64,000 nt of DNA. It comes from Novosphingobium sp. SCN 66-18 (GTDB lineage: Bacteria > Pseudomonadota > Alphaproteobacteria > Sphingomonadales > Sphingomonadaceae). The notes under the pieces are model-generated. The model had not been told where the DNA came from. It ran no database searches and saw only the letters and a list, made by a program, of their open reading frames with translations. The stretch lies in NCBI GenBank assembly GCA_001725355.1, contig MEGD01000003.1, positions 1 to 64,000 on the forward strand. Reading direction: 5' to 3'. Made by a program: the position numbers and the translations under genes. Position 1 is the stretch's first letter, and each line of letters opens with the position of its first letter. Shown here piece after piece: positions 15,927-24,808 of this stretch.

Positions 15927-18710
15927 CTATCCGTGCGCGCCGAAGTAGTTGGCGATGGCCACGGCGATGCGGATGTTGAGCGCGTGGGCGTGTTCGATCG
16001 GATCGATGAAACGCGCGCGGATCACGCCGTAGTCCTCGCCCCGGTGATCCGGATAATCGGTCGGCTCGTCCACCGCGAAGTCGGCTATGCCCGGCTCGAT
16101 CACCGGATAGGCCCGGCGCATCTGCGCCAGCGCGTCGTCCACCCGCAGCGACAGCACCATTTCCAGCACGTCCTCGCGGCTGACGTCGTTGGCGCGTGCG
16201 AACGGCGGAACCTGCACCGCGCGCAGGAACATGTGCATCAACAGGGCCAACCGGATCGCCTGGAGCAACCCGATCTCGCGCCGTTGCGCATCGGTGCCCG
16301 GGTCGCGCGCCTCGGCCTGCCCCGGCACCATCGCCAGCATCCGGTGCAGCTTCATCCAGTCCACCCGCAGGCGCGAGGTCAGGCGGCGGAACACCCCGGC
16401 GCGATCGTCCTTGGTCAGATGTTCGGCCAGCGCCATGCACGCACTTTCCAGCGCGTTCTCGGTGCCGCGATAGGGGCGGCTGGCCCAATAGGCGGAATTG
16501 AACAATTCGCCATGCGCCGCCACCGTCTTGATGCTGGCAAGGCCATTGGCCGCGCGCAGCAAGCGCACCAGTTGCCGCCCGCGTTCCGACCGGCCGAGCA
16601 GTTCGGCGATCGATTCCGCCTCGTCCCCGGCGGCCGTGCCAGCGCCCGCCACCACGTTCACCGGATAGCCGATCTGCTGAAGGATGGCGTTGTGCGGGAT
16701 CGCGCGGATCTGCCGCAAGTTCATCGAACGATCAGCGCCAATGTCCGACTGCCGGCGCGAAACACGGCTGCCGGTAGCCTTCAGCATCCCCAGCCCGAAC
16801 GCGGTGACGGCGCGGGCATAAGTCGCGGACTTCAGGTGATCGCGCTGCACCCGCCGGATCGAACGGTAGAAATCGAGGCTGAGGTCGGTCCGGTCATAGA
16901 ACGGGTCCTTCTCGCCGTCGGTTGCCAGCGACGCTTCCGCTTCGGCGATCCGCGTGAGCGTGGCGAGCGCGAGTTCGTCGTTGCGGAAGAACAGGTATCC
17001 GTCGCCGCCCTGGAAGCTCGCTTCGGGTTCGATCGCGATGCCCGCGCGCGCAAACCGCCCGCGCGCCCAGCGGCTCAGCGGCCACGTCAGGCGATCGGCA
17101 AAACCCGAAGGGTGCGCACCGCGGCCCATCGATTCCCCGTGCGTGTCGAAGATCAGCGCGGCAACGTCGGTCAACCCGTTGTTGCGCATGGCATCGGCCA
17201 GCCGGCCCTGCAACCGCTCGATCGCCAGCGCCGCAGGCACTTGCCCGATGAAGCGCCCGGCATCCGAAAAGCCGGTCTGCACCGAAACCCGCCCGCGCAC
17301 GCGGGCATAGGCGCGATAGGATTCCTCGGCCAGCAGCGCTTCCAGGAAGCGCCCGCCATGTTCCAGCGCGCTCTCGGTCTCGAACAGCGGCGAAACGTCG
17401 ACCTTGTCGTCGATCCCGAACAGCTTCGCGAAATAGAGCGCGGCCAGCACCGTCTGCGGCTGTTCGCATTCGGCGATCAGCATCCGGATCGGCGCGTCGG
17501 CATCTATATGGTGCAGGATCTTCGCCATCACCAGGAACTGGCGCATCGCGGTGGACGTCTCGATCGCCAGCGCCGCGAAATTGACGCGCAGCGGCGTCGC
17601 CTCCGCCAGCAGTTCGCGCAGGCGCGAGATCGCGCCCTTGCTCGAAAGGTCGAGCGTGCCGTCCGGATCGATCCGCCGCCGCAGGGCATTGTGCAGTTGC
17701 GACGAGTTCACGCGAAAGTGAATCCAGCCCATGCCCAGGCCATCCGCACGCATCGCGCCCGCCAGCGTTGCCAGCGCGATCGCGGCGTCGCCTTCGGCCT
17801 CCTTCGCCTCGTCCTCAAGCTGTGCGATGATCGGCGCCAGCGACAGCAGCTTGGCGGGATCGTCCGCCGTCATCCGGTTGGCCACTGCGGCCAGCGCATC
17901 GGGCTCGGTCAACGGCGCGGAAAACAGCTCCGCCATCTGCGACGCATGGGCCTGCGCGGCGTCGAGCGTTTCCACCAGCGGATGGTCTGCGTCGATCGAG
18001 CGCAGCCCGGCGGCGTAGCTGGCCAGCCGCCGCGCCTTTTCGCGCAGGCGGAACGCGATGGAGGTGGTCCAGCCGATGTCGGTGCGGCCGTCCATGTCAT
18101 AGCCGACCCAGGTCGCGAAGCGGAACGGCAGCGGCCGGAAATCGAGCCAGCGGCCCGGCCAGCGCTGCCGCGCGTGGGACAGCAGCACCGCGTTGATGCG
18201 GTCGCGCGCGGCGGCGGCTCGTTCGATCGCGTTGCAGACTTCGACGTGCTCGAATTCGAGCGTGATCTTCTCGGCCGCCGCCGGCAGCGCGCAGACCGTC
18301 GCGGCTTCGGGATCGTCGGCAATGGCGGCGGTGGCCACCGCGTCCGACTGCGCGGCGCTGAGCAGGAACGTGGGATGCGCGGTGAACACCGCGTGGAGCA
18401 GCGGCTTTTCCCAACGCGCGCGAAAGGCGCTGAAGCCGTCTTCCTCGTTCAGCAGCCGGCCGATCGCAGCGAGGTTTTCGGTCGTGTCGGTCGGCGCAAC
18501 CAGCCGCCGCAGGCGCGCGGCCCGGCTTTGCAGTGCGGCGCATTCCAGTTCGGCGACCAGCCCCTCGATGTCGGACAGGTTGAGCGCGCCGCCTTCGAGC
18601 TGGCGGGAAAGATCGTGGCTGAGCTGGAACACCGGATTGAACAGCGGCGTTTCGGCCGTCCGTTCATGCAATTGCTGGAGCCTGGTCCTCAACTCGCCGA
18701 CTGTCTTCAT
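15927..18710 (-). CDS. ppc: Divergent phosphoenolpyruvate carboxylase-family protein
   Basis: PEP carboxylase makes oxaloacetate from PEP and bicarbonate to refill the TCA cycle. 927 residues from ATG 18710, with AAGGGGGG nine bases upstream. Family landmarks are recognisable: FTAHPT (canonical TAHPTE), THGESMGRG (canonical HGRGGSIGRGG) and QGGDGYLFFRN. Several are altered. The first lacks the following Glu, the Gly loop lacks one RG pair so that only the second Arg remains, the GYSDS-x-KD loop reads GFSDAGRFIG, and the C-terminus lacks the usual NTG end and finishes ANYFGAHG. It lies 25 bases after eda in the same direction. It is either an unusual PEPC subfamily or a protein with altered activity. 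Confidence 0.75.
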   Translation of the reverse strand: MKTVGELRTRLQQLHERTAETPLFNPVFQLSHDLSRQLEGGALNLSDIEGLVAELECAALQSRAARLRRLVAPTDTTENLAAIGRLLNEEDGFSAFRARWEKPLLHAVFTAHPTFLLSAAQSDAVATAAIADDPEAATVCALPAAAEKITLEFEHVEVCNAIERAAAARDRINAVLLSHARQRWPGRWLDFRPLPFRFATWVGYDMDGRTDIGWTTSIAFRLREKARRLASYAAGLRSIDADHPLVETLDAAQAHASQMAELFSAPLTEPDALAAVANRMTADDPAKLLSLAPIIAQLEDEAKEAEGDAAIALATLAGAMRADGLGMGWIHFRVNSSQLHNALRRRIDPDGTLDLSSKGAISRLRELLAEATPLRVNFAALAIETSTAMRQFLVMAKILHHIDADAPIRMLIAECEQPQTVLAALYFAKLFGIDDKVDVSPLFETESALEHGGRFLEALLAEESYRAYARVRGRVSVQTGFSDAGRFIGQVPAALAIERLQGRLADAMRNNGLTDVAALIFDTHGESMGRGAHPSGFADRLTWPLSRWARGRFARAGIAIEPEASFQGGDGYLFFRNDELALATLTRIAEAEASLATDGEKDPFYDRTDLSLDFYRSIRRVQRDHLKSATYARAVTAFGLGMLKATGSRVSRRQSDIGADRSMNLRQIRAIPHNAILQQIGYPVNVVAGAGTAAGDEAESIAELLGRSERGRQLVRLLRAANGLASIKTVAAHGELFNSAYWASRPYRGTENALESACMALAEHLTKDDRAGVFRRLTSRLRVDWMKLHRMLAMVPGQAEARDPGTDAQRREIGLLQAIRLALLMHMFLRAVQVPPFARANDVSREDVLEMVLSLRVDDALAQMRRAYPVIEPGIADFAVDEPTDYPDHRGEDYGVIRARFIDPIEHAHALNIRIAVAIANYFGAHG

Positions 18711-18735
18711 GCGCTTGCCCCCCTTGGAACGTCGC

Positions 18736-19350
18736 TTAACCGCCAAGTGCGAATGCCTCCCGCGCGGCGGCTTCTATGGCCGCCTCGTCAGGAACACCCT
18801 TGTTCACGACCCAGCTCCCGCCCACGCACAGCACCGGATCGAACGCCAGCCATTCGCCCGCCGAAGCCGCGCTGATCCCGCCCGTCGGGCAGAAGCGGCA
18901 CTGGTGGAACGGCGCCGCCAGCGCCTTCAGCGCCGGCAATCCGCCGGAGGTAGAGGCCGGGAAGAACTTGAAGTGCGTCAGGCCCAAATCCAGCCCGCGC
19001 ATGATGTCGCCCGCGCTGGCGATGCCCGGCAGGAAAGGAATGCCCGAGGCCACCGCCGCGCTGCCCAACCGGTCAGTCAGACCGGGGGAGACGATGAACT
19101 CCGCCCCCGTATCGACCGCGGCCTTGAGATCGTCGGGGTTGGTCACGGTGCCCGCGCCCACGATCGCGCCTTCGATCGCCTTCATCGCGGTCAGCGCTTC
19201 CAGCGCGGCCGGGGTCCGCAGCGTCACTTCCAGCACGCGCAGGCCGCCGGCAACCAGCGCCCGCGCCACCGGCAGGGCATGGGCCACGTCGTCGATCACC
19301 AGCACCGGAATGACCGGAGCGGTCCGCATGATGGTTTCAATCGGCTTCAT
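18736..19350 (-). CDS. eda: 2-keto-3-deoxy-6-phosphogluconate aldolase
   Basis: Class I aldolase that splits KDPG to pyruvate and glyceraldehyde 3-phosphate, the last step of the Entner-Doudoroff pathway. 204 residues from ATG 19350 with a GAGGAAGG ribosome-binding site; the longer frame adds 27 implausible residues. The catalytic residues are visible: E41 in LEVTLRT and the Schiff-base lysine K128 in HFKFFPA, plus the phosphate loop FCPTGGI. It is first in a two-gene unit with ppc, linking pyruvate/PEP output to anaplerosis. No other Entner-Doudoroff gene is in the window. Confidence 0.93.
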   Translation of the reverse strand: MKPIETIMRTAPVIPVLVIDDVAHALPVARALVAGGLRVLEVTLRTPAALEALTAMKAIEGAIVGAGTVTNPDDLKAAVDTGAEFIVSPGLTDRLGSAAVASGIPFLPGIASAGDIMRGLDLGLTHFKFFPASTSGGLPALKALAAPFHQCRFCPTGGISAASAGEWLAFDPVLCVGGSWVVNKGVPDEAAIEAAAREAFALGG

Positions 19351-19670
19351 GGCGTCCTTCCTCTCGCTTTCCGGGAAGCGTGGCTTAACGCGACTCGCCT
19401 GGATTGTGCACCTGCTAACGGCTCCGCGCATAGCTATTCTTTGATGCGCCCCGGAAATACCGTTCCAATTCGGCAGAAGCGTGCAAACGCGAACAACGCC
19501 GGATGCGCGCGGATCGCTCTTGGTAGCGTAGTTAACCCCTATGACATCGCTATCATTCGAGCAGATATACCATATGCTCCTAAAGCCCGTGGAATCCAGC
19601 CTTTTCCGCCTTGTGGAGACGCGTCGTTAACCGTGACCCGCTAGGAGGTCGGGAACCGGAAGGGAGCAGA
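19351..19670. other. Divergent promoter region between eda and the diguanylate cyclase gene
   Basis: About 320 bases with no convincing gene. It must carry promoters for eda-ppc (leftward) and the GGDEF gene (rightward). Bases 19530-19600 are noticeably AT-richer than the surroundings, a likely promoter zone, but I could not identify a -35/-10 pair with confidence. Confidence 0.35.
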
Positions 19671-20918
19671 ATGAACGGGGCGGTCGCCTTACTGATTGTC
19701 AACGCGGCAGTCGCCGGACTGTTCGGGCTGAGCTACACCGCTTTGGCCGTGGCCAACCGGTCGCAGCGCTCGGTGGCCGGTTTCGGCTTCTCCTATCTCG
19801 TCGGCATGCTCACGCCGCTCGCCGAAATCGCGATCCGTTACAGCAGCATCACAACCCCGTTCATGATCATCAGCTATGGCGCGTTCCTGGTCGCGTTCCT
19901 GGCCTCTTCAGCGGCGCTTTCGCTTTTCAACCGGCAGCGCCCGCACTGGCGGATGATCGGCTTGCTGTTCGCTTTCGCCATCATTATGCGCGCCGCGATC
20001 TGGGGCGGTCCACGCAACAACCTGGTCTACGAACTGTGTTATCAGGCCCCCCACGCCGCCGCCATCGCGCTGTGCGCGTGGACGGCCTGGAGCATCGCGC
20101 GCGGGCGCGTGCTGCATCGCACGCTGGCGGTGCTGTTCGGGCTGATCACGCTGCACTTCCTGACCAAGCCGTTCCTTGCATCGATGCTCGGCTCCGGCCG
20201 GAACGCGCGCGACTATACCGACAGTTCCTATGCCGTCGTTTCGCAGGCCGGGTCCGGGATCCTGCTGATCGCCACCGGCCTCGTCATCATGCTGATCGTG
20301 ATCCAGTCCATCGTGCAGGAATCCCTGGCGGACTCCGAAACCGATCCGCTTTCGGACCTGCTCAACCGGCGCGGCCTCGACCGCCGCTGCCAGCGCGAGT
20401 TCTTCGAAGGCGGCGCCGTCGTGGTGCTGGACCTCGATCATTTCAAGGCGATCAACGACACCCACGGCCACGATGTGGGCGACGATGTGATCGTCGCCTT
20501 CGCCGACATCATGCGCCGCGCGGCGCCACGGGGCGCGCTGCTGGCCCGGACCGGGGGCGAGGAATTCGTGGTCATGCTGCCAACGGCCTCGATCGAGGAC
20601 GTCGGCGAACTGGCCGAGAGGATCAGGCAAGCCGCCGCAGCCGAATCCGGCGAGGCCCGCCCGGCGTTCACCGTCAGCGGCGGCGCCACCTGCGCGCTGC
20701 CGGGCGAAACGTTCGCCGACGTGATGCGCCGCGCCGATCACGCCTGCTATGAAGCGAAGCGCATGGGCCGCAATTGTGTCGTGGCCCTGCCGCCCGGCAA
20801 CGACGCCAGGCCCATCCCGCTTTCAATCAACCTTGCAGCGGGCGGGGAACCGGCCATCACCACGCTGTTTGACCATCTGCCGCCCGCGCCACGCAAACGG
20901 GCTACACCGCCGAGCTGA
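19671..20918 (+). CDS. Membrane-bound diguanylate cyclase (GGDEF)
   Basis: Makes the second messenger c-di-GMP. 415 residues from ATG 19671, preceded by AAGGGAG; the longer frame adds 20 residues without support. Residues 1-215 contain about six hydrophobic helices of an unrecognised sensor module. A GGDEF domain (about 225-385) follows, with the active loop GGEEF at 295-299 and the metal Asp in LDLDHFK (about 254), so it should be active. The position of the product-inhibition I-site (RxxD before the loop) reads RGAL, so that feedback site appears to be missing. The 3' end overlaps the end of the convergent hemN by 17 bases. Confidence 0.88.
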   Translation: MNGAVALLIVNAAVAGLFGLSYTALAVANRSQRSVAGFGFSYLVGMLTPLAEIAIRYSSITTPFMIISYGAFLVAFLASSAALSLFNRQRPHWRMIGLLFAFAIIMRAAIWGGPRNNLVYELCYQAPHAAAIALCAWTAWSIARGRVLHRTLAVLFGLITLHFLTKPFLASMLGSGRNARDYTDSSYAVVSQAGSGILLIATGLVIMLIVIQSIVQESLADSETDPLSDLLNRRGLDRRCQREFFEGGAVVVLDLDHFKAINDTHGHDVGDDVIVAFADIMRRAAPRGALLARTGGEEFVVMLPTASIEDVGELAERIRQAAAAESGEARPAFTVSGGATCALPGETFADVMRRADHACYEAKRMGRNCVVALPPGNDARPIPLSINLAAGGEPAITTLFDHLPPAPRKRATPPS

Positions 20919-22251
20919 ACTGATGCGGGCCAGCGCGGTAGGCGTCGAACACCGCCGCGATGGACCGGGCATAGGGTTCGCACCCGCGCTCCAGCCGGAT
21001 GTGCCCGTCCGCGATGGTCACAAGCCCCCGTTCGACAAAGGGTTGCAACCGCGCTTGCGCCTCGTCCATCAGGTCCGGCGGCACCAACGCTTCGTTATGG
21101 CAGAGCAGGCCGGTGATGATGCCCCCGCGCCGCCGATCCTCCGCGGTGCGCTCAACCCCGCGCCGGCCGGACAGATGCCCATCGTGCACCAGCGTGCGAT
21201 AGGCGCCGGCGTTCTTTTCGTTCTGCACGAACAGGTCGGGGAACTCGCTGATCGAAGAAGCCCCCAGCCCGAGCAGCACCGGCGCGGAATCGTCGGTAAA
21301 TCCCTGGAAATTGCGCTGCAACGCACCGGTCCGCGCAGCCCGCGCCAGATCATCGCCCGGCAACGCGAAGTGATCGAAACCCACGGCCTGGTACCCGGCA
21401 TCGACAAGTTGGCGATACCCTTCCGCCGCCATGCGGAAGCGATCCACCTGCCCCGGCAGCCGGCTGGCATCGATGCGCTGCTGGCGCGGGATCATGTGCG
21501 GCACGTGGGCGTAGCCGAACAGCGCCACCCGGTCCGCGCCCATCGCGATCGTCTCGTCCAGCGTCTGCGCGAGCACCGCGTCATCCTGGAATGGCAACCC
21601 GTACATCAGGTCGAAATTGATCGAATTCACGCCCGCCCGGCGCAACCCTTCCACCGCGCGCTCGATGGAATCCTTCGGCTGCACGCGTCCGATCGCCGAT
21701 TGCACGCGCGCGTCCAGCGTCTGCACGCCAAGGCTGGCCTTGATCACGCCAATGCCCCGGATCGCCATCAGCCATGGCGAAGACAGGCTGCGCGGGTCGA
21801 GTTCGATCGACAGCACTGGCCGGTCCATCCGGAAGTTTACCGTCAGCGTATCGACCAGCCGCACGAAATCGGTCGGCTGGATCGCGTTGGGGCTGCCCCC
21901 TCCGAACGCGATCCGCGAGATCCGCACCGAAGGATCGAGTTCGGAAGCGAGCAACTCGATCTCGTGATGCAGCGCCTCGAGGTAATGCGTCAGACGTTGC
22001 GTGCGATTGGCAGCACCGGTGTTGCATCCGCAGTACCAACAGATTTCCCGGCAATAGGGGATGTGGATATAGAGCGAGACCGTGCCGCGCACCGCCCCGA
22101 TTGCGGCGCGCTGGCGCGCCTCGAAATCCTCGTCCACGAACTCGGCCGCCGTCGGATAACTGGTGTATCGCGGGACCGGCCGGGCCAGCAGTTCGGGGTA
22201 ATAGGTCCAGTCCGCGAAAACGCTGGTTCGCTCAGCGTGTTCAACCAACAT
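20902..22251 (-). CDS. hemN: Oxygen-independent coproporphyrinogen III dehydrogenase (radical SAM)
   Basis: Radical-SAM enzyme that makes protoporphyrinogen IX without O2. 449 residues from ATG 22251, with GGAAG eight bases upstream. The Fe-S motif YIHIPYCREICWYCGC carries Cys 67, 71 and 74 plus Cys 76, the pattern of true HemN rather than the heme chaperone HemW. The N-terminal RYTSYPTA and the later GGGSPN and DLMYGLPFQ segments also fit. It is last in the long cbb3 oxidase operon. The 90-residue gene before it overlaps its start by 11 bases, suggesting coupled translation. Placement with the oxidase genes couples anaerobic heme synthesis to production of a heme-rich oxidase. Confidence 0.95.
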   Translation of the reverse strand: MLVEHAERTSVFADWTYYPELLARPVPRYTSYPTAAEFVDEDFEARQRAAIGAVRGTVSLYIHIPYCREICWYCGCNTGAANRTQRLTHYLEALHHEIELLASELDPSVRISRIAFGGGSPNAIQPTDFVRLVDTLTVNFRMDRPVLSIELDPRSLSSPWLMAIRGIGVIKASLGVQTLDARVQSAIGRVQPKDSIERAVEGLRRAGVNSINFDLMYGLPFQDDAVLAQTLDETIAMGADRVALFGYAHVPHMIPRQQRIDASRLPGQVDRFRMAAEGYRQLVDAGYQAVGFDHFALPGDDLARAARTGALQRNFQGFTDDSAPVLLGLGASSISEFPDLFVQNEKNAGAYRTLVHDGHLSGRRGVERTAEDRRRGGIITGLLCHNEALVPPDLMDEAQARLQPFVERGLVTIADGHIRLERGCEPYARSIAAVFDAYRAGPHQFSSAV

Positions 22252-22513
22252 CGTCGTCTTCCTGATCGGATTCGCCATCATGGCCACAACAGCTATCGCC
22301 ACCGCCGCGCTTGCGCATTGAGATATGGCAAACTTTGCAGCAGCCTCCACTCGTGCCATCGTCCCGGCGCGGCACGCGGATCGGCCTGGCCCCGCCGGCT
22401 TCGCCGCAGAACGGCACCATCATGTACGATGGACCGCCACCGGTGCCCGCCGAAAGCGGCGCGGAAAGCTGGATCAGCGCCAGCATGGCCAGCGAAAGGG
22501 AGGCGCGGTGCAT
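22241..22513 (-). CDS. Small exported Cys-rich protein with CxxCH motif, unknown family
   Basis: A 90-residue protein between ccoS and hemN. Its ATG (22513) lies one base after the ccoS stop, and its end overlaps the hemN start by 11 bases, so it is embedded in the operon. Residues 1-22 look like a signal peptide (basic start, Leu/Ala core, PLSA end). The mature part holds Cys at 36, 58, 59, 62, 75 and 76 and His at 63 and 78. C59-K-V-C62-H63 is a CxxCH sequence, the attachment motif for c-type heme. The tail is acidic (DQEDDD). A small metal or heme carrier for oxidase assembly is an attractive guess but no more. I know of no named family for it. Confidence 0.65.
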   Translation of the reverse strand: MHRASLSLAMLALIQLSAPLSAGTGGGPSYMMVPFCGEAGGARPIRVPRRDDGTSGGCCKVCHISMRKRGGGDSCCGHDGESDQEDDDVG

Positions 22514-22514
22514 G

Positions 22515-22664
22515 TCAGCCTTCCTCGTTCTCGTCGATCAGGATGCGCGCGGCCGCGCCATCCAGGTCGTTGAACTGCCCTTTGCGCAGCGCCCAGAAGA
22601 ACGCCGCCAGGCCAAACAGCCCCATGCCCAGCGCAATCGGGAGAAGAAAAGCGATGCTCGTCAT
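22515..22664 (-). CDS. ccoS: cbb3-type oxidase maturation protein CcoS
   Basis: A 49-residue single-helix protein (MTSIAFLLPIALGMGLFGL at the start, then FFWALRKGQFNDLDG). The W-A-x-x-x-G-Q-F-x-D-L-D-x segment followed by a short acidic tail (ARILIDENEE) is the CcoS/FixS signature. CcoS is needed for cofactor insertion into cbb3 cytochrome oxidase. Its ATG overlaps the ccoI stop (ATGA), so translation is coupled. Confidence 0.95.
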   Translation of the reverse strand: MTSIAFLLPIALGMGLFGLAAFFWALRKGQFNDLDGAAARILIDENEEG

Positions 22665-24808
22665 CGGGCCGCTCCCGCCAGTCGGAGCGAATTGCCCACG
22701 ACGATCAGCGAACTGGTCGACATCGCCACCGCCGCGATCAGCGGCGTCACCACGCCCGCCATCGCCAGCGGCACCGCCAGCACGTTGTAGCCGATAGCCA
22801 GCACAAAGTTCTGCCGCACCACCCGCATCGTCGCCCGCGCGGCGCGGACGGCGCGCGGCAGGGCGAGCAGCGAATCCCCGGTGAACACCAGGTCCGCCGC
22901 CTGCCGGCCGACGTCGCTGGCGCTGCCCGGCGCGATCGAGGCATTGGCGGCGGCCAGCGCCGGCCCGTCGTTGAGCCCGTCACCCACCATCAGCACATTG
23001 CGCCCCGCCTCCTGCAGCCGCGCGATGGCGTCCTTCTTGTCGGACGGCGACGCCGCCGCCTGCGCGGTCAGCCCGGTCGCCCGCGCCACCGCGGCCACCG
23101 CCGGCAGCGAATCGCCCGACAGGATCGAGGCCTCCACATGCAGCGAAGCCAGCCCCAGCAACGCGGCTTCGGCGTCCGGGCGCAGCCGGTCGGCGAAGGG
23201 GATCACGCGGATCACGCCGCTGCCCAGCGTCAGCGCGGTGGCCATGCCCTGCGCCACCTGCGGCCGGCCAAGCGTGACCCGCGTACCGTTCCACAGGCCG
23301 GTCACGCCGCGCCCCGGTTCCTCGCGCACATCGTCCAGCTCCGCCGCCCGCACGCCGCGCGCCGAAAGGGCCTGCACCAGCCCCAGCGACAGTGGGTGGC
23401 GGCTGTGGCTGGCCAGCGCCAGCGCCACTTCCGCCTCGGCGACGGAAAGCGCGCCCAGCGCCGCCTCGTCGGGCACCGGGCGGCCCAGCGTCAGCGTCCC
23501 CGTCTTGTCGAGCAACGCACGGTCCACCGCCGCCAGACGCTCCAGCGCGGAGCCGTCCTTGACCAAAATGCCGCGCTTCATCAGCGCGCCAGCCGCCACC
23601 ACCTGCGCCACCGGCACGGCCAGGCCCAGCGCGCAGGGGCACGTGATGATCAGCACCGCGATGGCGATCACCAGCGACTTGTAAAGCCCTGCCCCGGCGA
23701 TCATCCATCCCGCGAACGTCAGCGCCGCCAGCGTGTGCACCGCCGGCGCATAGAGCCGTGAGGCGCGGTCCGCGATCCGCACGTAGCTGGAGCGCGATTG
23801 CCCCGCCGCTTCCATCAGCCGCGCGATTTCGGCCAGCGCGGTATCCTGCCCCACCGCGGAAACGCGCACGTCCACCGGCGCATCGACATTGAGCGTGCCG
23901 GCATGGACGGCCGTTCCCGGCCCGGCCGCCACCGGCTCGCTTTCACCGGTCAGCAGCGACTGGTCGAACCGGCTCTCGCCGCGCAGCACCTCGCCATCCG
24001 CCGCCAGCCGCTCGCCCGAGGCCACGCGCATGAGCATCCCCGGCAGCAGCGCGCCGGCCTCGACCCAGCGCGTCGCGCCATCGGCCTCGATCACCATCGC
24101 GCCCGTAGCCGCCTGCCGCAGCAGCGCATCGACGCCGGCGCGCGCGCGATCGCGCATCATCGCGTCCAGCACACGCCCCGCCAGCAGGAACAACAGCAGC
24201 ATCAGCGTGCCGTCGAACCAGGCTTCCTGCCCGTGGGTGACGGTCTCATAGAGCGAAAGCCCCGTCGCCAGCGTCACGCCGATCGAGATCGGCACGTCCA
24301 TGTTGGTCCGGCCGCGCTTCAGCGCGCCGAAGGCGGAGGAAAAGAACGGCCGCCCGGCAAAGACGATCGCGGGCACGCCGATCGCCGCCGAAAGCCAGTG
24401 GAACAGGTCCCGCGTCGTGCCGTCGGCCCCCGACCAGACGCTGACCGACAGCAGCATCACGTTCATGCAGGCGAAGGCGGCTACGGCCAGCGGCGCTAGC
24501 AGGGGCTTGACCGCCGAGGGCGCCTCGCGCTCCGCCGCGCGCGGCTGCGCATCGAAACCCGCCATGGCCAGCGCGGCGACAAGATCCGGCGCTTCCACGC
24601 CCACGCGGTGCGACACATCCACGCTGCGCGCGGTCAGGTTGGCACGTGCCGCGACGACCCCATCCACCGCACCAAAGGCCCGTTCGACCTTGCCCATGCA
24701 GCCGGCGCAATGCATCCCCGGAACGGACAGTACGGTGTGCAGCAGATCGTCCGCCGTTGCATCGCGGTGGGCCAGATCGGCTCCGGCCGGCCCCGCGGGG
24801 GCGTTCAC
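22661..24808 (-). CDS. ccoI: Copper-transporting P1B-type ATPase for cbb3 assembly
   Basis: Exports Cu across the inner membrane for the CuB centre of cbb3 oxidase. 715 residues from GTG 24808, which overlaps the ccoH stop (GTGA). One N-terminal metal-binding domain has GMHCAGC at 31-37. Eight membrane helices are expected, including the CPC metal site in TCPCALGLA. The phosphorylation motif DKTGT, the TGES actuator motif (LLTGESEP), the Ser-His-Pro nucleotide site (SRHPLS) and the hinge GDGLNDGPAL are all present. A complete P-type ATPase, also known as FixI. It is in the usual order G-H-I-S. Confidence 0.95.
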   Translation of the reverse strand: MNAPAGPAGADLAHRDATADDLLHTVLSVPGMHCAGCMGKVERAFGAVDGVVAARANLTARSVDVSHRVGVEAPDLVAALAMAGFDAQPRAAEREAPSAVKPLLAPLAVAAFACMNVMLLSVSVWSGADGTTRDLFHWLSAAIGVPAIVFAGRPFFSSAFGALKRGRTNMDVPISIGVTLATGLSLYETVTHGQEAWFDGTLMLLLFLLAGRVLDAMMRDRARAGVDALLRQAATGAMVIEADGATRWVEAGALLPGMLMRVASGERLAADGEVLRGESRFDQSLLTGESEPVAAGPGTAVHAGTLNVDAPVDVRVSAVGQDTALAEIARLMEAAGQSRSSYVRIADRASRLYAPAVHTLAALTFAGWMIAGAGLYKSLVIAIAVLIITCPCALGLAVPVAQVVAAGALMKRGILVKDGSALERLAAVDRALLDKTGTLTLGRPVPDEAALGALSVAEAEVALALASHSRHPLSLGLVQALSARGVRAAELDDVREEPGRGVTGLWNGTRVTLGRPQVAQGMATALTLGSGVIRVIPFADRLRPDAEAALLGLASLHVEASILSGDSLPAVAAVARATGLTAQAAASPSDKKDAIARLQEAGRNVLMVGDGLNDGPALAAANASIAPGSASDVGRQAADLVFTGDSLLALPRAVRAARATMRVVRQNFVLAIGYNVLAVPLAMAGVVTPLIAAVAMSTSSLIVVGNSLRLAGAAR

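Noticed and set aside
14466-18875. Plus-strand frame of 1469 codons
   Set aside because: Runs antisense across sthA, ppc and eda. Composition is Arg/His/Gln-rich low-complexity, as expected of the reverse frame of GC-rich codons.
20749-22797. Plus-strand frame of 682 codons
   Set aside because: Antisense to hemN and ccoS; no domain recognised.
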